Source of the DNA: Gelatoporia subvermispora B
Lineage: Eukaryota; Basidiomycota; Agaricomycetes; Polyporales; Gelatoporiaceae
DNA length: 64,000 bases
Assembly: GCA_000320605.2 (NCBI GenBank)
Contig: KB445811.1
Span: 62,001 to 126,000, forward strand
Reading direction: 5' to 3'
Under the pieces are notes generated by a model, which was not told the DNA's origin, did no database searches, and was given only the letters and a program-made list of their open reading frames with translations. The stretch's first letter is position 1. The number at the start of each line of letters is the position of its first letter. Position numbers and translations under genes: made by a program. Shown piece after piece: positions 1 through 12,113 of this stretch.

Positions 1-3000
1 GCTCCGAAATTCAAGGCAAGTCAATTCAGCAATAGTGGAGTTGCTTACCCTCGTATTCAGTCCCTCGGAGAACACTCTTTACTTTGAATGCTGGCTGGTC
101 ACGCCGGGCAAGGCGCGCACGCGGGTATACGATGAAACTACACACCATGCGTCAGCAGATGAGATAGTGAAGCACCGCTTTGCTCACAGGATTCCCTCTC
201 GGAAGCAGACATCCACATGATTCTCATGGTCGGCGTCTGTGACGCTCGCCTCGTACATAACGTCTGCGCTGATGTGATGCTGCCACAGGAGAGCCGCGAC
301 TTCCAAGCGATCAGACAGATAACCCGGTTGGTACGACACCACATAGACATCGCATCGTCGAGGGCTCCAGTACCCGAACGACCGCTGCTCCTTGACTAGC
401 GTCTTCATGAAAGCACTCTGGAACGCAGCGAGGGCCAATGTGATCTTCTCCAACGATATCTGTACGGCAACAGCGCAGGTACTCTCGCTTTTCTGCTTCG
501 GAGGCGAGAAGCGGGCAATAACGTTGTCATACCTGGGAAAATTGAGCATGCAGTAGGAAGATTTAGAGCTATTACATGAACACACCGCCCACCGACCGCC
601 AAGACATCAGAACGCTTGTTTCGCCTGGCCACCTCAAAGCAGACGCCGTCCTTGAAATATGGGTTGCGGTTGCTCAGCATCAGAGGATCAAAGACAATCG
701 TGCGCGTCACTCCGGAAGCGCGGGCGAATGTAATGGTACTGCGGACCTCCTGCACAGTAAAGTTCAGGGTAGAAACTAGTGTCGATGAAATTTTCTCCAA
801 TCGCGCTAGTAGGGCATCAATGTCTTCATCTGTTACAGACGGCATTGAAATGTAGATGAGATGAAGAGACACGCGCAGAAACACTGACCAGCTTCTGATA
901 GAATCTCTAGTTCGTCCACTACATTTCTGGCGATTCCCTTACGGAGTAACATAGAGCGCTTTTGCGACTGCGACGACTTCGTTTGGCTTAGTATATCGGT
1001 AACGGCAGCGCGCACATCCATTGGCACGCGTTCTAGCGTAAGCTCAAAGACTATCCTGCATCAGCTGCAGACAAGATCACCCAATCGAAAAGACATACTC
1101 TTGGAATGTGATATGTAGATCTCGTAGTGCTGACCAAGCGTCGCGAAGCAATCCAGACAATCGTTGACGATAGATATAGCTTCTGCCGCAGCAGCACTAG
1201 GGCCTGTGCGGATATCTGGAGTGATAATATCAAAGACAGCAGCCTTCGACATTCTAGGATGCCCAGAAACAACGCTGCAGGATATAATAAGTCTATGGCA
1301 ATATGTTTGTGAGTGATTCGGCGACTTGCCTCGGACGGTAAATATCGCCGACATGATAGCGCTTGATTCGCCTCAACTCAGCTCGAGCAGCCAGCCGCGC
1401 GAAAGGAATGAGCGCGCTGTTCGGCAGTGTCACCACCTCACCATGACGATCGAGAAACATTGCGCGATTGCGGTCGTCCTCCATATTTGTCACGGGCATC
1501 AAGAGTGGTGGCTCCATATCTACTGCACCGTGGAGCCTGAAGATCTCTACGAGGCGGTCTATCACGATTCCGTTGAGTGTCGCATGGTCTGGCAGCTCCG
1601 CCTCCAAATCATACAAAAAGCCTCGCACGGGCTTTGCTGGCTGATTGAACAATGAAGACAGGACTGCCTGCCGATGCGGAGAATCCGCTTTGACTAGTAA
1701 ATGGTAAGTAAAAATCGTCGCAACGATAACAGTTCATCCCGCTCACTCATCATCTTGAGTGCTCCTTTGAAGTACTCGTCTTCTATGCGCGGGGGCAGCA
1801 ACGGACTTTGCGAGAGTTCTAGTGCGGTGGGACGATCGTCGGGGTTGTGCTGAAGGAGCCACGTGATGACTACAGATAGTTAGTGCCCTGAGCTACGTGA
1901 GGAAAAAGATGGTCTACTTTGTCTTTGTCTTGAACGGTGTAGCTCCCAACCCGATGGGAAGAATATGCCGGGTTTCCTGAGGTCCTCAAGTACGGCGATA
2001 CGCTCCGCGCCGGTGGAGAATATGTAGTTCATCTCGAAAAACACAATCTGATCCGATGAGTCAGTACGACTGCAAGCTCGAGAATAAGGCTTTACTAACA
2101 CCAAGACTATACATGTCCGCCTTGGCGTGATTTCGAGGGCCGCCTTTGGAAGACTGAACCTCCGGTGCAATATATAGTCTCGTCCCGACATCTGGGAAAA
2201 GATGTCAATCCGCAGGTGGATGATATTCACATAGTGCTCACCAAGGGTCATGTCAGCATCGTGAGGCGTTGCTTGTGTGACATCGGATGGGTCGACGGCA
2301 GCAAGACTTGACGTGGCAAGGCCAAAGTCTCCTACCTTGCAATCTCCCTTGCCATCTGTGCGGGTGAGTCGATATACGAAGAACTATGAGTAGCCTTTTT
2401 CAGAACTCACCAATGAAGATGTTCGTGAGCTTGATGTCTCTATGCAACTACCGCGCAGTCAGAATATTCATTACCACTTGTATTAAAGTAGATCTACTTA
2501 CAATTCCCAGGCTTGACATGTGCACGAGGGCATCGAGGATCTGCTGAAAGAGTCGCCACGCCTCGTCTTCTGAGATGCCTTCCGCTATACGCTAAATGGT
2601 GCTTCAGACACGCGCTCATTTCTCAGGCTCGGAAGGGGTGTACCTCTTTGAGTGTCTGGCGTTCGACGAATTCCTACACAGTATCGCATCCACTTTAGGA
2701 TCAATATTCCCCGTAGGTATAGCATCAGATTGACTCACCATTTGAATATAAAGTGTCCGCGTTACCGTCGGGGGTGTGAGCAGTCCTGGAGTAGGCTTCG
2801 CCCTCCTCGGAAACAAGCCGCTATACCCATCCTCTGCATCGCTCCCGCTCCCCTCGCTCTCCTCGCTCCCAGCATCCGTCTCATCCGCGTCCGTCTGCGC
2901 ATCCGCGCTGCGCGTGAAATGTATGCTTGGGAACGAGTGCCTGCTCTCCGAGCCCAGGTCACTCATGTCAATGGTGAACGGGTCCTCCTCCTCCTCCTCG

Positions 3001-5935
3001 TAGTCAAACGGTACGCTCGTAGAGCCTGTGTACTCGTGCTCATGAACATGGTAGCGCTTGTGCTGGCGCGAGCGGGAAGAGTCCGACGATGCGGACGACG
3101 CGGTGGTGCTCGCGGGGTCTGATGTCTCCACCCACGTCGTGTAGTACCGCACGATGAAGCGGTGATTTAGCCGGCTTAATGCGTTCACTTCCCGGAAGAT
3201 CTTGTTGTCACTCTGTGTTGCACGGAGTCGGATCTTTTTTACTGCGTAGGTCCGGTTGTCAATCTTGTTCCGAGCTTTGACGACAGACCCAAACGCGCCA
3301 CGACCCTGCATATGAATATGATGAGGAACTACAACGCGTGAAGGGACAGGCAGGGGGAATGATAGAGAGGGACAGATAGCACGCACGAGTAGCTCCAACT
3401 CCTCCCAATCCTCCTTCCACCTACTCGACCGGCGGGCCTTGGGCGGTGGCGCGCGAAAGTAGTCCATCTCTGGCGAGTTTCCATACGACCATGGTACAGG
3501 CGTCTTCGCGATCGGCGTCCGTACTGTCATTATCCTACGTCAGCTCCCCATCCCCCGCCCGAACTCGCTCACGCACCTGCAATAGGCATAGTCAGCGTGC
3601 GCGACTCGCTTCCGACGACCGGGCTCCCACGGAGGTCGGACAGGACGCTCATACACGAGGGCGGATTCTTCTTCGGAGGGTAGAGCAGGCTTGTCGCGAC
3701 CATCTGCAAGTTCGACGATATCGATGCTGCATGCATGCCAGCAGAATTAGCGCACGCGGGGTTATTCGAGACACGAAATGGCACCGACAATTCCGGAGGG
3801 CGGACTGGGCGTCGGGGAAGCGATCCGTGACGTTCAGTCCCATAAGCATCTGCAAAAACACGACACCCAGGGCGTGCAGATCGCGCCCGCGCGTGTACAC
3901 GAGCGACGAGTCAACGCCATCGTTGGGCAGCCTGTCTCGGAGCATGATCAACGGCCGCCGCACAACAAACGTTAAGTCACTCATCGAACAAGGACTCACC
4001 ATCCATCCGGTAGCGCCGCCTCTTCGACGCGCGGGTCTGCACTGAACCCAAACGGGTTCGAACGATGCAAATCAAGCAGGCGAGTGTGGTACCCGACGCG
4101 GAACAGTTTCACCTGCTTTACGCTGCCAGCGTCTTCTCGTGGAGCGAGGCCGATACATTTCGGCGAGAGGCCTGTGCGAACAATCAAGTGAGTATGTGTC
4201 AAACGAGATAGGGGGGACATACCGCGATGGACAAGGTCATGCGAATGCACGATATCCAACGCGGAGAGAATCTGTGCCAGGTAGTCCTGCACTAGAATCA
4301 GTATTCTGCGCTGCAATATAACTCGAATATCTCGAGGAAGGAATTGCGACGCACCGACGCGCGCTCCTCGCGGACCCACTCCGACTCCTCGAGCACATCC
4401 TGGAGTGTGACAGGCGGACGCTGCTCGCAGAGGACGAGGAGGCGTGACGAGCCTGTTGCGCTCGGCGGTGTGAGACGAGCAGCGAGGACCGCGCTGAGGT
4501 AGGGGTGACGCAGCGTAGTAAGGCGGTGAATCTCGGACTCGAGCTGCTTGAGCTTCTTCCGGCCTGAGCAGCGGGTCGACATAGAGTCATGATCAACAGA
4601 TGGACAAAATAAAGCAAACCTTGCGTGGTGGTATAGTAATGAGAAACGAACGAGAATGAGTGAAGCTCCAGCGCAGGGGGAGAAGCCGCGGCTGGAGAAC
4701 TGGCAGTTGTGGGCAAAATGGTGGACATGTCGAGGATCGGCTCGGCTTGGTATGTCATTCCGATGCACTCTAGCTCACGACACATACATCAGCTCTCTTG
4801 ACTCCCCCTCCAGCGCGATCGACGCACCTTGTCTCGGATGGAACAACCTCACCCTCGAGAACCGCAACCCGCGCCATTCCACCGCTTGGCCCAACGCCTC
4901 TGTCATGGCACCCCCCTCGTCGCCGTCGTCATCTCTTCCGCCGGCCGGGCTGGAGCGAGGACTGTCGTTGTCCCAGTCGCCGGTCGCTGGCATTTCAGTC
5001 GCGTCGCTCAACGCACGCTCGCGTTGGCGCACGCGCTCGCGCTCGCGCTGCGTCCGTGCTGCATCTGCTGCGATCTCCGCGTTGAGCTCGGCTGCGAGTG
5101 CGCGGGTACGGGCAGCTTCGGCGGAGGCAGCTTCTTCTTCGCGTTGACGCTTAGCCTGGGGTATGTGCATGGACCAGGCATTGAAGCGGGGCAAGGACAT
5201 AGGACAGGACGTGAGCGTAAGCAGATGGGGACGAGGAGGGGACGCACAAGCTCTTCTTCTTGTGCCCGCTGGTTCATCTGAGTGGCTAGCGAGCCGACGA
5301 CTTCCACGGGTGGGACAACGTTGTTGGCCATCCAATCTTGGCAGAACGTGATAACCTGCCGCATCGTGTTCAACATCCACGGATCGATCGTGCACCCGCC
5401 TCGTGGCATAGGCACACACCTGAAAGACCATCTCGGTCCCGCGGTTCCGCTGCGCCTCGGCATGGATGGCGTTGTTCAGTTTCGCAATGTGATCAGCCTT
5501 GAGGCCTTTGATGGGTTCTTGGATGGTGAACGTGGGATATGCTATGGCCGGGTATGTCTTGGGTAGCCTGATGGGTGCGGCGGGAGTTAGCGGGGTGGGC
5601 GTGCAGACGGACGACGGGGGCACACTTGATGTGAAGGTGGAAGAAGACCTTGCCGGCGTGCTCTGGCTCGGGGTGGGACACACGAATGATGAACTCGGGC
5701 AGGCGGAGTGCACCCTGCGAACGAGAGGAAGTTCAGCCACCGATGTACACGATCCGATGTAGTGAACATAAGACACGCACCTTCCAGGCCTTTGGCGGGG
5801 GGCATTCTATGTAATCTTCGGCGTAAATGCTCTGTGGAGATAATCTTGATATGGGCGCGCAACGTGAAGAGAAGAAAGCATGCGCACTTTGAGTGCGGTG
5901 ATCTCCAATTGTTGTCGTTCTTCCTGGGACTCCAT
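1..5935 (-). CDS. GCN2: eIF2-alpha kinase GCN2, 3' end outside window
   Basis: This serine/threonine kinase senses uncharged tRNA and phosphorylates eIF2-alpha, slowing translation during amino-acid starvation. The ATG at 5935 gives MESQEERQQLEITALK, then a 56-nt intron and SIYAEDYIECPPPKAWK, the start of an RWD domain (about 5400-5880) that binds the Gcn1 complex. A charged coiled stretch (about 4990-5150) and a pseudokinase-like block (about 3650-4780) follow. The true kinase lies at about 1750-3450, with GRGAFGSVVKA, AVKKI, HRDIKLTNIFI near 2430, VGDFGLATS near 2320, and a long acidic insert typical of GCN2. A HisRS-like domain begins near 1650 (RGFLYDLEAELPDHATLNGI). The last visible exon (GTEYE) meets a 5' splice site near position 50, so the C-terminal ribosome-binding end is off the edge. 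About 20 short introns are present. I saw no disabling change. Confidence 0.95.
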
Positions 5936-6810
5936 TCTGGTGGCTTTGGGGAGAACGTGTGCTTGAGACGGGGCCAGTTGGCCTCAGCTGCTCAAGCCTC
6001 CATCGCGAACAAGTTCAAGTGAAAGCGTCGTGAATATGTCTTCTCCCGTCAACCGAACCTTCAGCCAACCAAGCTTTCCATGGAGTCACCACGACTCATA
6101 GTCCACTCGCGTGGCTGGAGACCAGGATGAATGTGGAAATTGGCTCCCACGTGTCACGTGATCTCACATAAGTTTACCCACAGATCGAAACTAGAGGGCA
6201 GACTAGAGAGACCCGGTGGTCGTCTTCCGCCGCTGCCAATTGGTCCGGTACACATTGAAAGTCTATAAGAGCACCCTGAGAGATAGACTGGGTACATTCT
6301 GTGGTGACTTTTACGTCTCCGAATCACCCCTAAGTTGCCACCTTGGCTGTATTTCGCGCTTTGAGGAGCGGCGATTATTAGGTACGGAGGTGCACGCATG
6401 AATATGCTGCCGCTGTAGCATAATATTCGTAACAGGATAAACCCGGTATTCGAGACTCGACATAATGAATAGACGCCATACTATCCTAGGTATGTTTTTG
6501 ATACGGGTCGCGGCCAAACGGCACGCCATCTATGTGTTAATTCGGGACAACTGAGGCGAAAAGGGCGGAGAAGTCAGAAAATTGTCGGGTTGATCTGACC
6601 TGTCGTGCCTCCTTTCTGTGGTATGTCGCTGTCCCGCCTACTCTGCCGCACCTTGCTGATGTGCGCGAAGTAACCCAAAAGGCATCCAAGACGTTCCAAG
6701 ACGAATGTTTCCCTAATGGAACCAACTTTGAGTTGTGCGAGTTCACTCACCAAAACCTGCTCGATCCTAGTGAGCGGTGCAAGCGCTGTCGCAAACTTCG
6801 TTGATTCCCA
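5936..6810. other. Intergenic, GCN2 upstream region
   Basis: Apart from the E-box pair I see no coding signal. The short open stretches lack homologous motifs and splice structure. Confidence 0.5.
6148..6160. promoter_or_regulatory. Two adjacent CACGTG E-boxes upstream of GCN2
   Basis: CACGTG occurs at 6148-6153 and again at 6155-6160, one base apart, about 215 bp upstream of the GCN2 ATG. CACGTG is the core site of bHLH factors such as Cbf1/Pho4-type regulators. Occupancy here is inferred only. Confidence 0.35.
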
Positions 6811-7002
6811 CCAGCGTTTCGAGTGGACGAAAGATCCATTTGGTATGTGGTAGCCTCGATATGCGTCGTCCTGAGTTAAGCGATGGGGAAATCTACATGA
6901 TCCTGGGTTTAGCCAAATACTCGAAACTAGATTAGGACTCATTCCAATAATGACAGGTTTCCTTCGGAGAGACTTCTCCACGGATGAGGTGATGTGTGCC
7001 AC
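6574..7002 (-). pseudogene. Cytochrome P450 relic
   Basis: One open stretch carries FPHRLTQDDAYRGYHIPNGS at about 6832-6891. This matches the conserved beta-sheet/K-helix-distal block of fungal P450s (consensus PHRLTxDDxYxGYxIPKG). The rest of the stretch does not read as a P450: no ExxR upstream, no FGxGRxxCxG haem-cysteine loop downstream in any frame I followed. I therefore take it as a decayed exon fragment. It lies 1.2 kb upstream of the terpene cyclase on the opposite strand, which fits a partly lost terpenoid cluster, though one fragment cannot prove it. Confidence 0.55.
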
Positions 7003-8140
7003 TGATGCATAGTCAGGAAAACATCGGGAGACGTTGATGGCCCAATACTAATTTAAGCCTTTCCTCCGACGTCTGGACAAGCATCTATGCTCAAGAAGTG
7101 CTGACTAAGTGGAGACAGTCTACACTATCGAGTCCAATGGCGCGTAAACGTTCGGTGACGCTGCAGAGACTGACAGTAGGGTCATGGACCAGTGTGCTAA
7201 CCCATACAAACTGTAGTGTACTCCACTTCAGCACGATTCGTACGCAAGTGGCACAGTGACTCTAATCTAGCTGAAACTAAGCCGTTGAACACAGTGTAAG
7301 AATCGGAGCGATTATAAGCACTTGGCGGCTGAGGGATGTTCTTGAGTTGACGGTCAACGCTTGTACGTTGGTAGCGCTGCCTGGTGCCACTACCACACAT
7401 TTCGACTCCGTTGTGTCGCCTCTTGTTGAGTTTTCGCATTGATGATGCCACAGAAAATTCACCGCCAAGCACTTGACCGGTCGTGACTGTCTACTTTACA
7501 CCCCTTCTACTCGACCATATAGCCATCACCGTGCTTCCTTATTCCATGTTAAAATCAACACCACTCTCAGCTATTTAGAATGATACACGCAAAGTGGTGA
7601 TGATCCCCGGTGACTGCACTTCGAGGTTTCCACTCGACAGATCCCTGTGTTATACACTAGACACGCCTTGGGTATATCGTGCGAGGACTTCAGCATGATA
7701 ACTGTTGCATGCATGATCGATCTGGCGGCGCTGTCATATACTCACAGGTCTACAGGGCTCAGCAAAACTGGAGTACCACTCCTAGTGGTATGAGTAAGAT
7801 CTTACTTCTGCATTAGCTGCCTTTGCGACTTTTCGGGTCGACAGGCGCCCTAATTGAAAACTGCTCGGACCTCCCTTCTTTGATTGTCGGAAGCAGGAAG
7901 AGCAGCACAGATACGACATTTCCGCGATGTGTGGTATTTGAGCTGTCTTTGGCCCCCTAATCTTGATGCTGCTTTCTGATAAGCATCGATCCAGGTCTCT
8001 GCTTCCATGCCTCGCGTCCATCATCTGCGCGGCTCTGACATTCGCCCGGCGTCTGATGCGGCCTCAACGTGCAGCCGATTCGTGAGGGATACTGACGGCG
8101 TTTACACATTGGCTACGAGACTCTGGAAGAACCCCTATCG
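7003..8140. other. Intergenic, nothing recognised
   Basis: Only short unconnected open stretches are present, with no recognisable domain on either strand. It may include further decay of the P450. Confidence 0.45.
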
Positions 8141-8147
8141 TATAAAA
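8141..8147 (+). promoter_or_regulatory. TATA box of the HAD-terpene cyclase gene
   Basis: A perfect TATAAAA sits 47 bp before the ATG at 8194, in the right orientation and spacing for a core promoter with a short 5' leader. Confidence 0.55.
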
Positions 8148-8193
8148 CCGAGAAGGCCACGAACCATGCCACAGTATCCAGAGCACTCAGACG

Positions 8194-9812
8194 ATGGGCA
8201 TCACCGTCCCTCCTACTTCTCTAATTCTCGACCTCGGTGATGTCTTGTTCACCTGGTCTCCGGCCACTGAAACAAGCATCACACCTCGCGTCGTGAAAAA
8301 TATCCTCCAGTCTCCCACCTGGTTTGACTTCGAACGCGGGCACATTACTCAGGATGAGTGCCATGCTCGCGTTGCCCAGGAATTCTCCATCGCCCGTGAC
8401 GAGCTACACAGAGCCGTCGAGCAAGCCAGACACTCCTTCGAGCCAGACAATCGTCTAGTCGATTTCATCCGACAATTGAAGGCGGAATCTGGGGGGACCT
8501 TGCGTGTTTACGCACTGTCTAACATCTCCGTTCCAGATCTAGACTACCTGCGCATCAAGGCAGGAGCCTCTTGGTCGATCTTCGACGCCGTCTTTGCGTC
8601 CGGGCTTATTGGGGAGCGCAAGCCGCATCTCGGGATATTCAAACACGTTATCTCCGAGACGAACATTGACCCGCAGACCACCGTGTTCGTCGACGACAAG
8701 CCCGATAATGTGCTTTCAGCGCGTTCTCTGGGTATGTGCGGTGTTATCTTCACAGCGGCCGATGAAGCGATGCGCGCTCTGGGGAATATCTTTGGTGACC
8801 CTGTGCAGAGAGGGCGGAGATATTTGTACCAGAATGCACAGAGATTGCAGTCAGTTACTGGTACTGGTGACGTGCTTTTGGAGAACTTCAGTCAGCTCCT
8901 CATTTTGGAGTTGACGGGCGACAGGTAAGTTATGCGCAGCGCGATCTGAACACTTCTGATCTGCAAAACTATCACAAGGGCTTTGGTCTCTATCAAGGAG
9001 CATTCGCTGACGTGGAACCTCTTTCAAGGCAAGTCACTTAGTACGGGATTTATGTTCGTGGATTGACAAGATATCTTACTATGCAGAGATTTCATCCCTC
9101 TATCAGGAATTCCCAGATGACCTCGATACAACTTCACTGGCCATGACCGCCCTTCGGACAGGACCAGAGATAGCCAACAACGTCATGAATGAGATGTTGA
9201 AATACAAAGATGACGATGGCATTATTATGGTGCGCTCTTCGCAGTCCTCAGCGGTTTTCTATTTCTAATCTCACATTTTCTTGTCAGACATACTTTGACT
9301 TCGGCCGTCAACGAATCTGCCCCTTCGTTGCTGCCAATGTGCTGACAATGTTCTATACGTATGGACGCGGTCATGAGCTGGAGGAAACTCTCAGCTGGAT
9401 TCGCGACGTTCTGAAGTTCCGCGCTTATACCGAGGGATCCCGATACTACCACTCTGCCGACATTTTCCTTTACCTTATAAACCGCCTGGTCTTATGCTCC
9501 AACGACCAGTTATTGCACCAGGAGCTCGAGAATCTTCTCTCCGCGCGCGTGAAGGAACGTGTTGGGACAGCCGGCAATGCATTAGAGCTCGCGCTCCGGC
9601 TCATCGTTTGCGCGAGCTTGGGCATCACGAACGACATCGACACGAGCAGGCTTCTTAGCATGCAGTGCCATGATGGTGGTTGGGATGACGGAGTGTGTTG
9701 TCTGATTGGGGCCACGGACCTCGCAATCAAGAATCGCGGGCTTACGACCGCGGCCGCGGTGCGCGCAATCAGCATGATTCAGAAGCGTACGGGCGCGACC
9801 CAGAAGTATTGA
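8194..9812 (+). CDS. HAD-like / class II terpene cyclase fusion (drimane-type sesquiterpene synthase candidate)
   Basis: Four exons (8194-8924, 8979-9028, 9087-9229, 9288-9812) encode 482 residues in one continuous frame. The N-terminal half is a haloacid-dehalogenase fold: motif I LILDLGDVLF (residues 10-19), motif II ALSNIS, the GERKPH lysine and VFVDDKPDNV. The C-terminal half has the class II cyclase acid motif in PDDLDTTSLAM (DxDTT) and the terminal block GGWDDG...IKNRGLTTAAAVRAI. This architecture is known from fungal HAD-TC enzymes such as AstC and AncC and from bacterial drimenol synthases. They protonate farnesyl diphosphate to give drimanyl or albicanyl (di)phosphate. The second Asp of HAD motif I is Gly here, so phosphatase activity cannot be assumed. 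Intron 2 is GC-AG (GCAAGT at 9029). Exact product unknown. Confidence 0.88.
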
Positions 9813-10032
9813 TCTGACCACAATATAGTAACCTTTTTTTAGTCTGTCACACATTTGTCTATTCCATCTTGCTTGTAGTATCTCGAGATATATTCCGAGC
9901 GTTCTATGCGATTCTATATACTTCGACTTTTGCAGTAAAGTGAGATTCCATCCAAGCAGCAACAGTAGGTCCAGCACTGGGATATAAGGTGGGGTCGTAG
10001 CTGTAATGGCCTTGCAGTGTTCAATGTGTACA

Positions 10033-10120
10033 GGCCGACTAGCTCAGTTGGTTAGAGCGTGGTACTAATACGAATCTTCGTGTTATGCCAAGGTCGTCAG
10101 TTCGATCCTGGCGTTGGCCA
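10033..10120 (+). tRNA. tRNA-Ile(AAU) with 14-nt intron
   Basis: The sequence folds as a tRNA: acceptor GGCCGAC/GTTGGCC with discriminator A at 10120, D-loop AGCTCAGTTGGTTAGAGC, and T-arm GTTCGATCC. The anticodon stem is TGGTA/TGCCA with loop CTAATA plus A, giving anticodon AAT at 10067-10069. An intron of 14 nt (10071-10084) interrupts the loop after base 37, the canonical position for nuclear tRNA introns. Confidence 0.93.
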
Positions 10121-10231
10121 TCATTTTTCCCACGCATCAAGTAGCCGATAAGATTGCTCCTTTCTGCCTTTCCATCGCGCTCGCAGCCACAACTTTGAAA
10201 GCTACGTTCAACTTCTCTACTACGCGCTACA

Positions 10232-10905
10232 ATGTTACCCATGTCTCAGTCGCTGCAAGCTGCGCCCTCCGCCTCCCCGCTGTATACATCAGTCGCGTCT
10301 TTCCCATCTTTTGGATTCCCCGACGTGTCCGGTGGGCTCTCGCACGACCAGTTTGCTCCGCTGCACGTCGGTGGCGGGCTGCTCCCTGTTCCCGGCGCGG
10401 ACCCACACTCGCCAGAGATGTTCAAGCAGAACATCCAGATCGCCGCGGCGCACATCGTCCGCGTACAGGACCTCGCACAGAGCGCGCTCTCTGGCATGTG
10501 AGTCTGCTGTCCTTGGGGTCACGATCGCATCCGCGTACTCACTGTGCGGTCCAGAGAGCATGCATACCACGCAGGAACCAACCCTTTGCAAACTGCCAGT
10601 ACGTGCTACCTCTTCCTCCTTAGCTTTCTGCTAGTCGGATACTTACTGTGCCCCTAGCATATTTGACCGCACTCAAACAATCCCTCCTTGCGCTCATCGA
10701 CCTCCTCAGGCAGTCAGGCGTCGGCGCGCTGCCCCTCATTCCACCTAATCACGCCACCGCGCTCGACCCGGCAGTAGAACAACAGCAGCTCACTGAGAGC
10801 GGCCAGGCTGTTCAGGCGCTCTTCGAGCGGTGGAAGCGCATCCAGGAGAGTGCAGGTGTTGCTGCGAGTCTGTTGGCTGCACCGGAACACCCAACAAGGA
10901 AATAG
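10232..10905 (+). CDS. Small helical protein, function unknown
   Basis: Three exons (10232-10497, 10555-10598, 10658-10905) join with consistent phases into 185 residues. The start is an ATG 112 bp after the tRNA. The N-terminus is Ser/Pro/Gly-rich. From about residue 65 the protein is predicted helical (MFKQNIQIAAAHIVRVQDLA, then LTALKQSLLALIDLLRQSG), and a C-terminal helix holds QALFERWKRIQESAG. The heptad-like hydrophobic spacing suggests helical-bundle assembly, as in Mediator or kinetochore subunits, but I recognise no family. No signal peptide or membrane segment is visible. Confidence 0.75.
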
Positions 10906-11446
10906 GCGGCTATGAGATGCGCAAAGGTCACGTCTAGATGCCTTCTGCGGTCACTGCTTGCATTGTGCTGCGCACGCGTTACGACCCGCAGACGCTATGT
11001 TGATTCACCCTCTTGCGACGTTTGAGCCTCCGTCGGGCCCCGCCGATGCGCCTCACCGTCTTTTCCTTCTTGATAAAGCCTTGGAAATGGGCAAGATATG
11101 GATGGCTTGGTTACTTGAAGAGCCATATCACCGACTCAGCCGCAGACCTCTGACATACTATCTGACTGTCTGACAAGGATACCTGCTCTCTCACACGGGC
11201 CTGCAGTTTTCATGCTGCATCCCGTACGAACCGCTCATCATTTTCGCTCAGTCTCGATCTCATGTCGGCAACCTGTATACCTAATATTCGGAACAAACCC
11301 TCTGCTCGTACGCTCCGGAGAACTTCTCAATCAAACATCTCGGATATGTATTCCTCGTCGAAATATATATCCCATCCACCCAACATCCCCTTGGGAACTC
11401 TGCACACCCGCACATTCTCTGCATTGTCAAACACTCTGCCCCTCAC
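10906..11446. other. Intergenic, 3' ends of convergent genes
   Basis: No gene seen. The region separates the convergent helical-protein and LysM genes. Confidence 0.5.
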
Positions 11447-12113
11447 TCAGACCGTGACGCTCGTGTAGTTGAACACCTCATCCGCCGTGCACAACACCTG
11501 CACCGTACCACATAATCAGCACTTACTATAACACGATGCAACAGCACGTACCTCGCCGACATCGATGTTCGTGCAGTTCGCATTGACATTCGGGTTATTC
11601 GCCAGGAGCGTGCTGATCGGGATGCCCGCCTCGTCCGCGATCTCCGCGCAGAAGTCGCCTGGCTGAACGACGTGAATCGTCTCGCAGTCCTCACCCGCGA
11701 TGCCCAGACAGATAATCTATCCGACGCAGTCATCAGTCCTAACATCCAATTCCTGCGTGAGTCAAAGGGAAGAAACGTACGGTACCGGGGAAGAGGTTGT
11801 CGCACCCAGCATCGATGTCGGGGTTGATGAACTGAAGTTGGAACCTGCGAGCGTCTAGTGAGCGACTATGCGGGGTGAGGAGGATAGGGAAGAGGCATGC
11901 TTACGTCGAGACGTTGTTCGCGGCCGCGATGGAGTCGCAGGTGTCTCCGACCTTGATGACATAAAACCTCTCGCAGCCCGTCTGCGCATTAGCTGTGTGA
12001 CCACGGTGAGCTTTCTGTTATCGCGGTATGAGATAGACAGGACACTGACCGACACTGTAGATGCCAGCGGCGGCAGCGGCGAGGGCAACGGCGGCGCGGA
12101 TGAATGCGAACAT
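11447..12113 (-). CDS. Secreted protein with two LysM domains
   Basis: The ATG at 12113 starts a signal peptide, MFAFIRAAVALAAAAAGIYS, followed across an intron by VANA and the mature start QTGC. Two LysM modules follow. The first is CERFYVIKVGDTCDSIAAAN...INPDIDAGC...GTVICLG. The second is ETIHVVQPGDFCAEIADEAG...NNPNVNANCTNIDVGEVLC. The protein ends FNYTSVTV with TGA at 11447-11449. Exon 1 is 12050-12113, and at least four short introns are present, including one splitting GE from VLC. LysM modules bind chitin or related N-acetylglucosamine glycans. Secreted LysM-only proteins of fungi shield hyphae or mask chitin fragments. Paired cysteines agree with an extracellular disulfide-bonded protein. 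No catalytic domain is attached. Confidence 0.88.
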
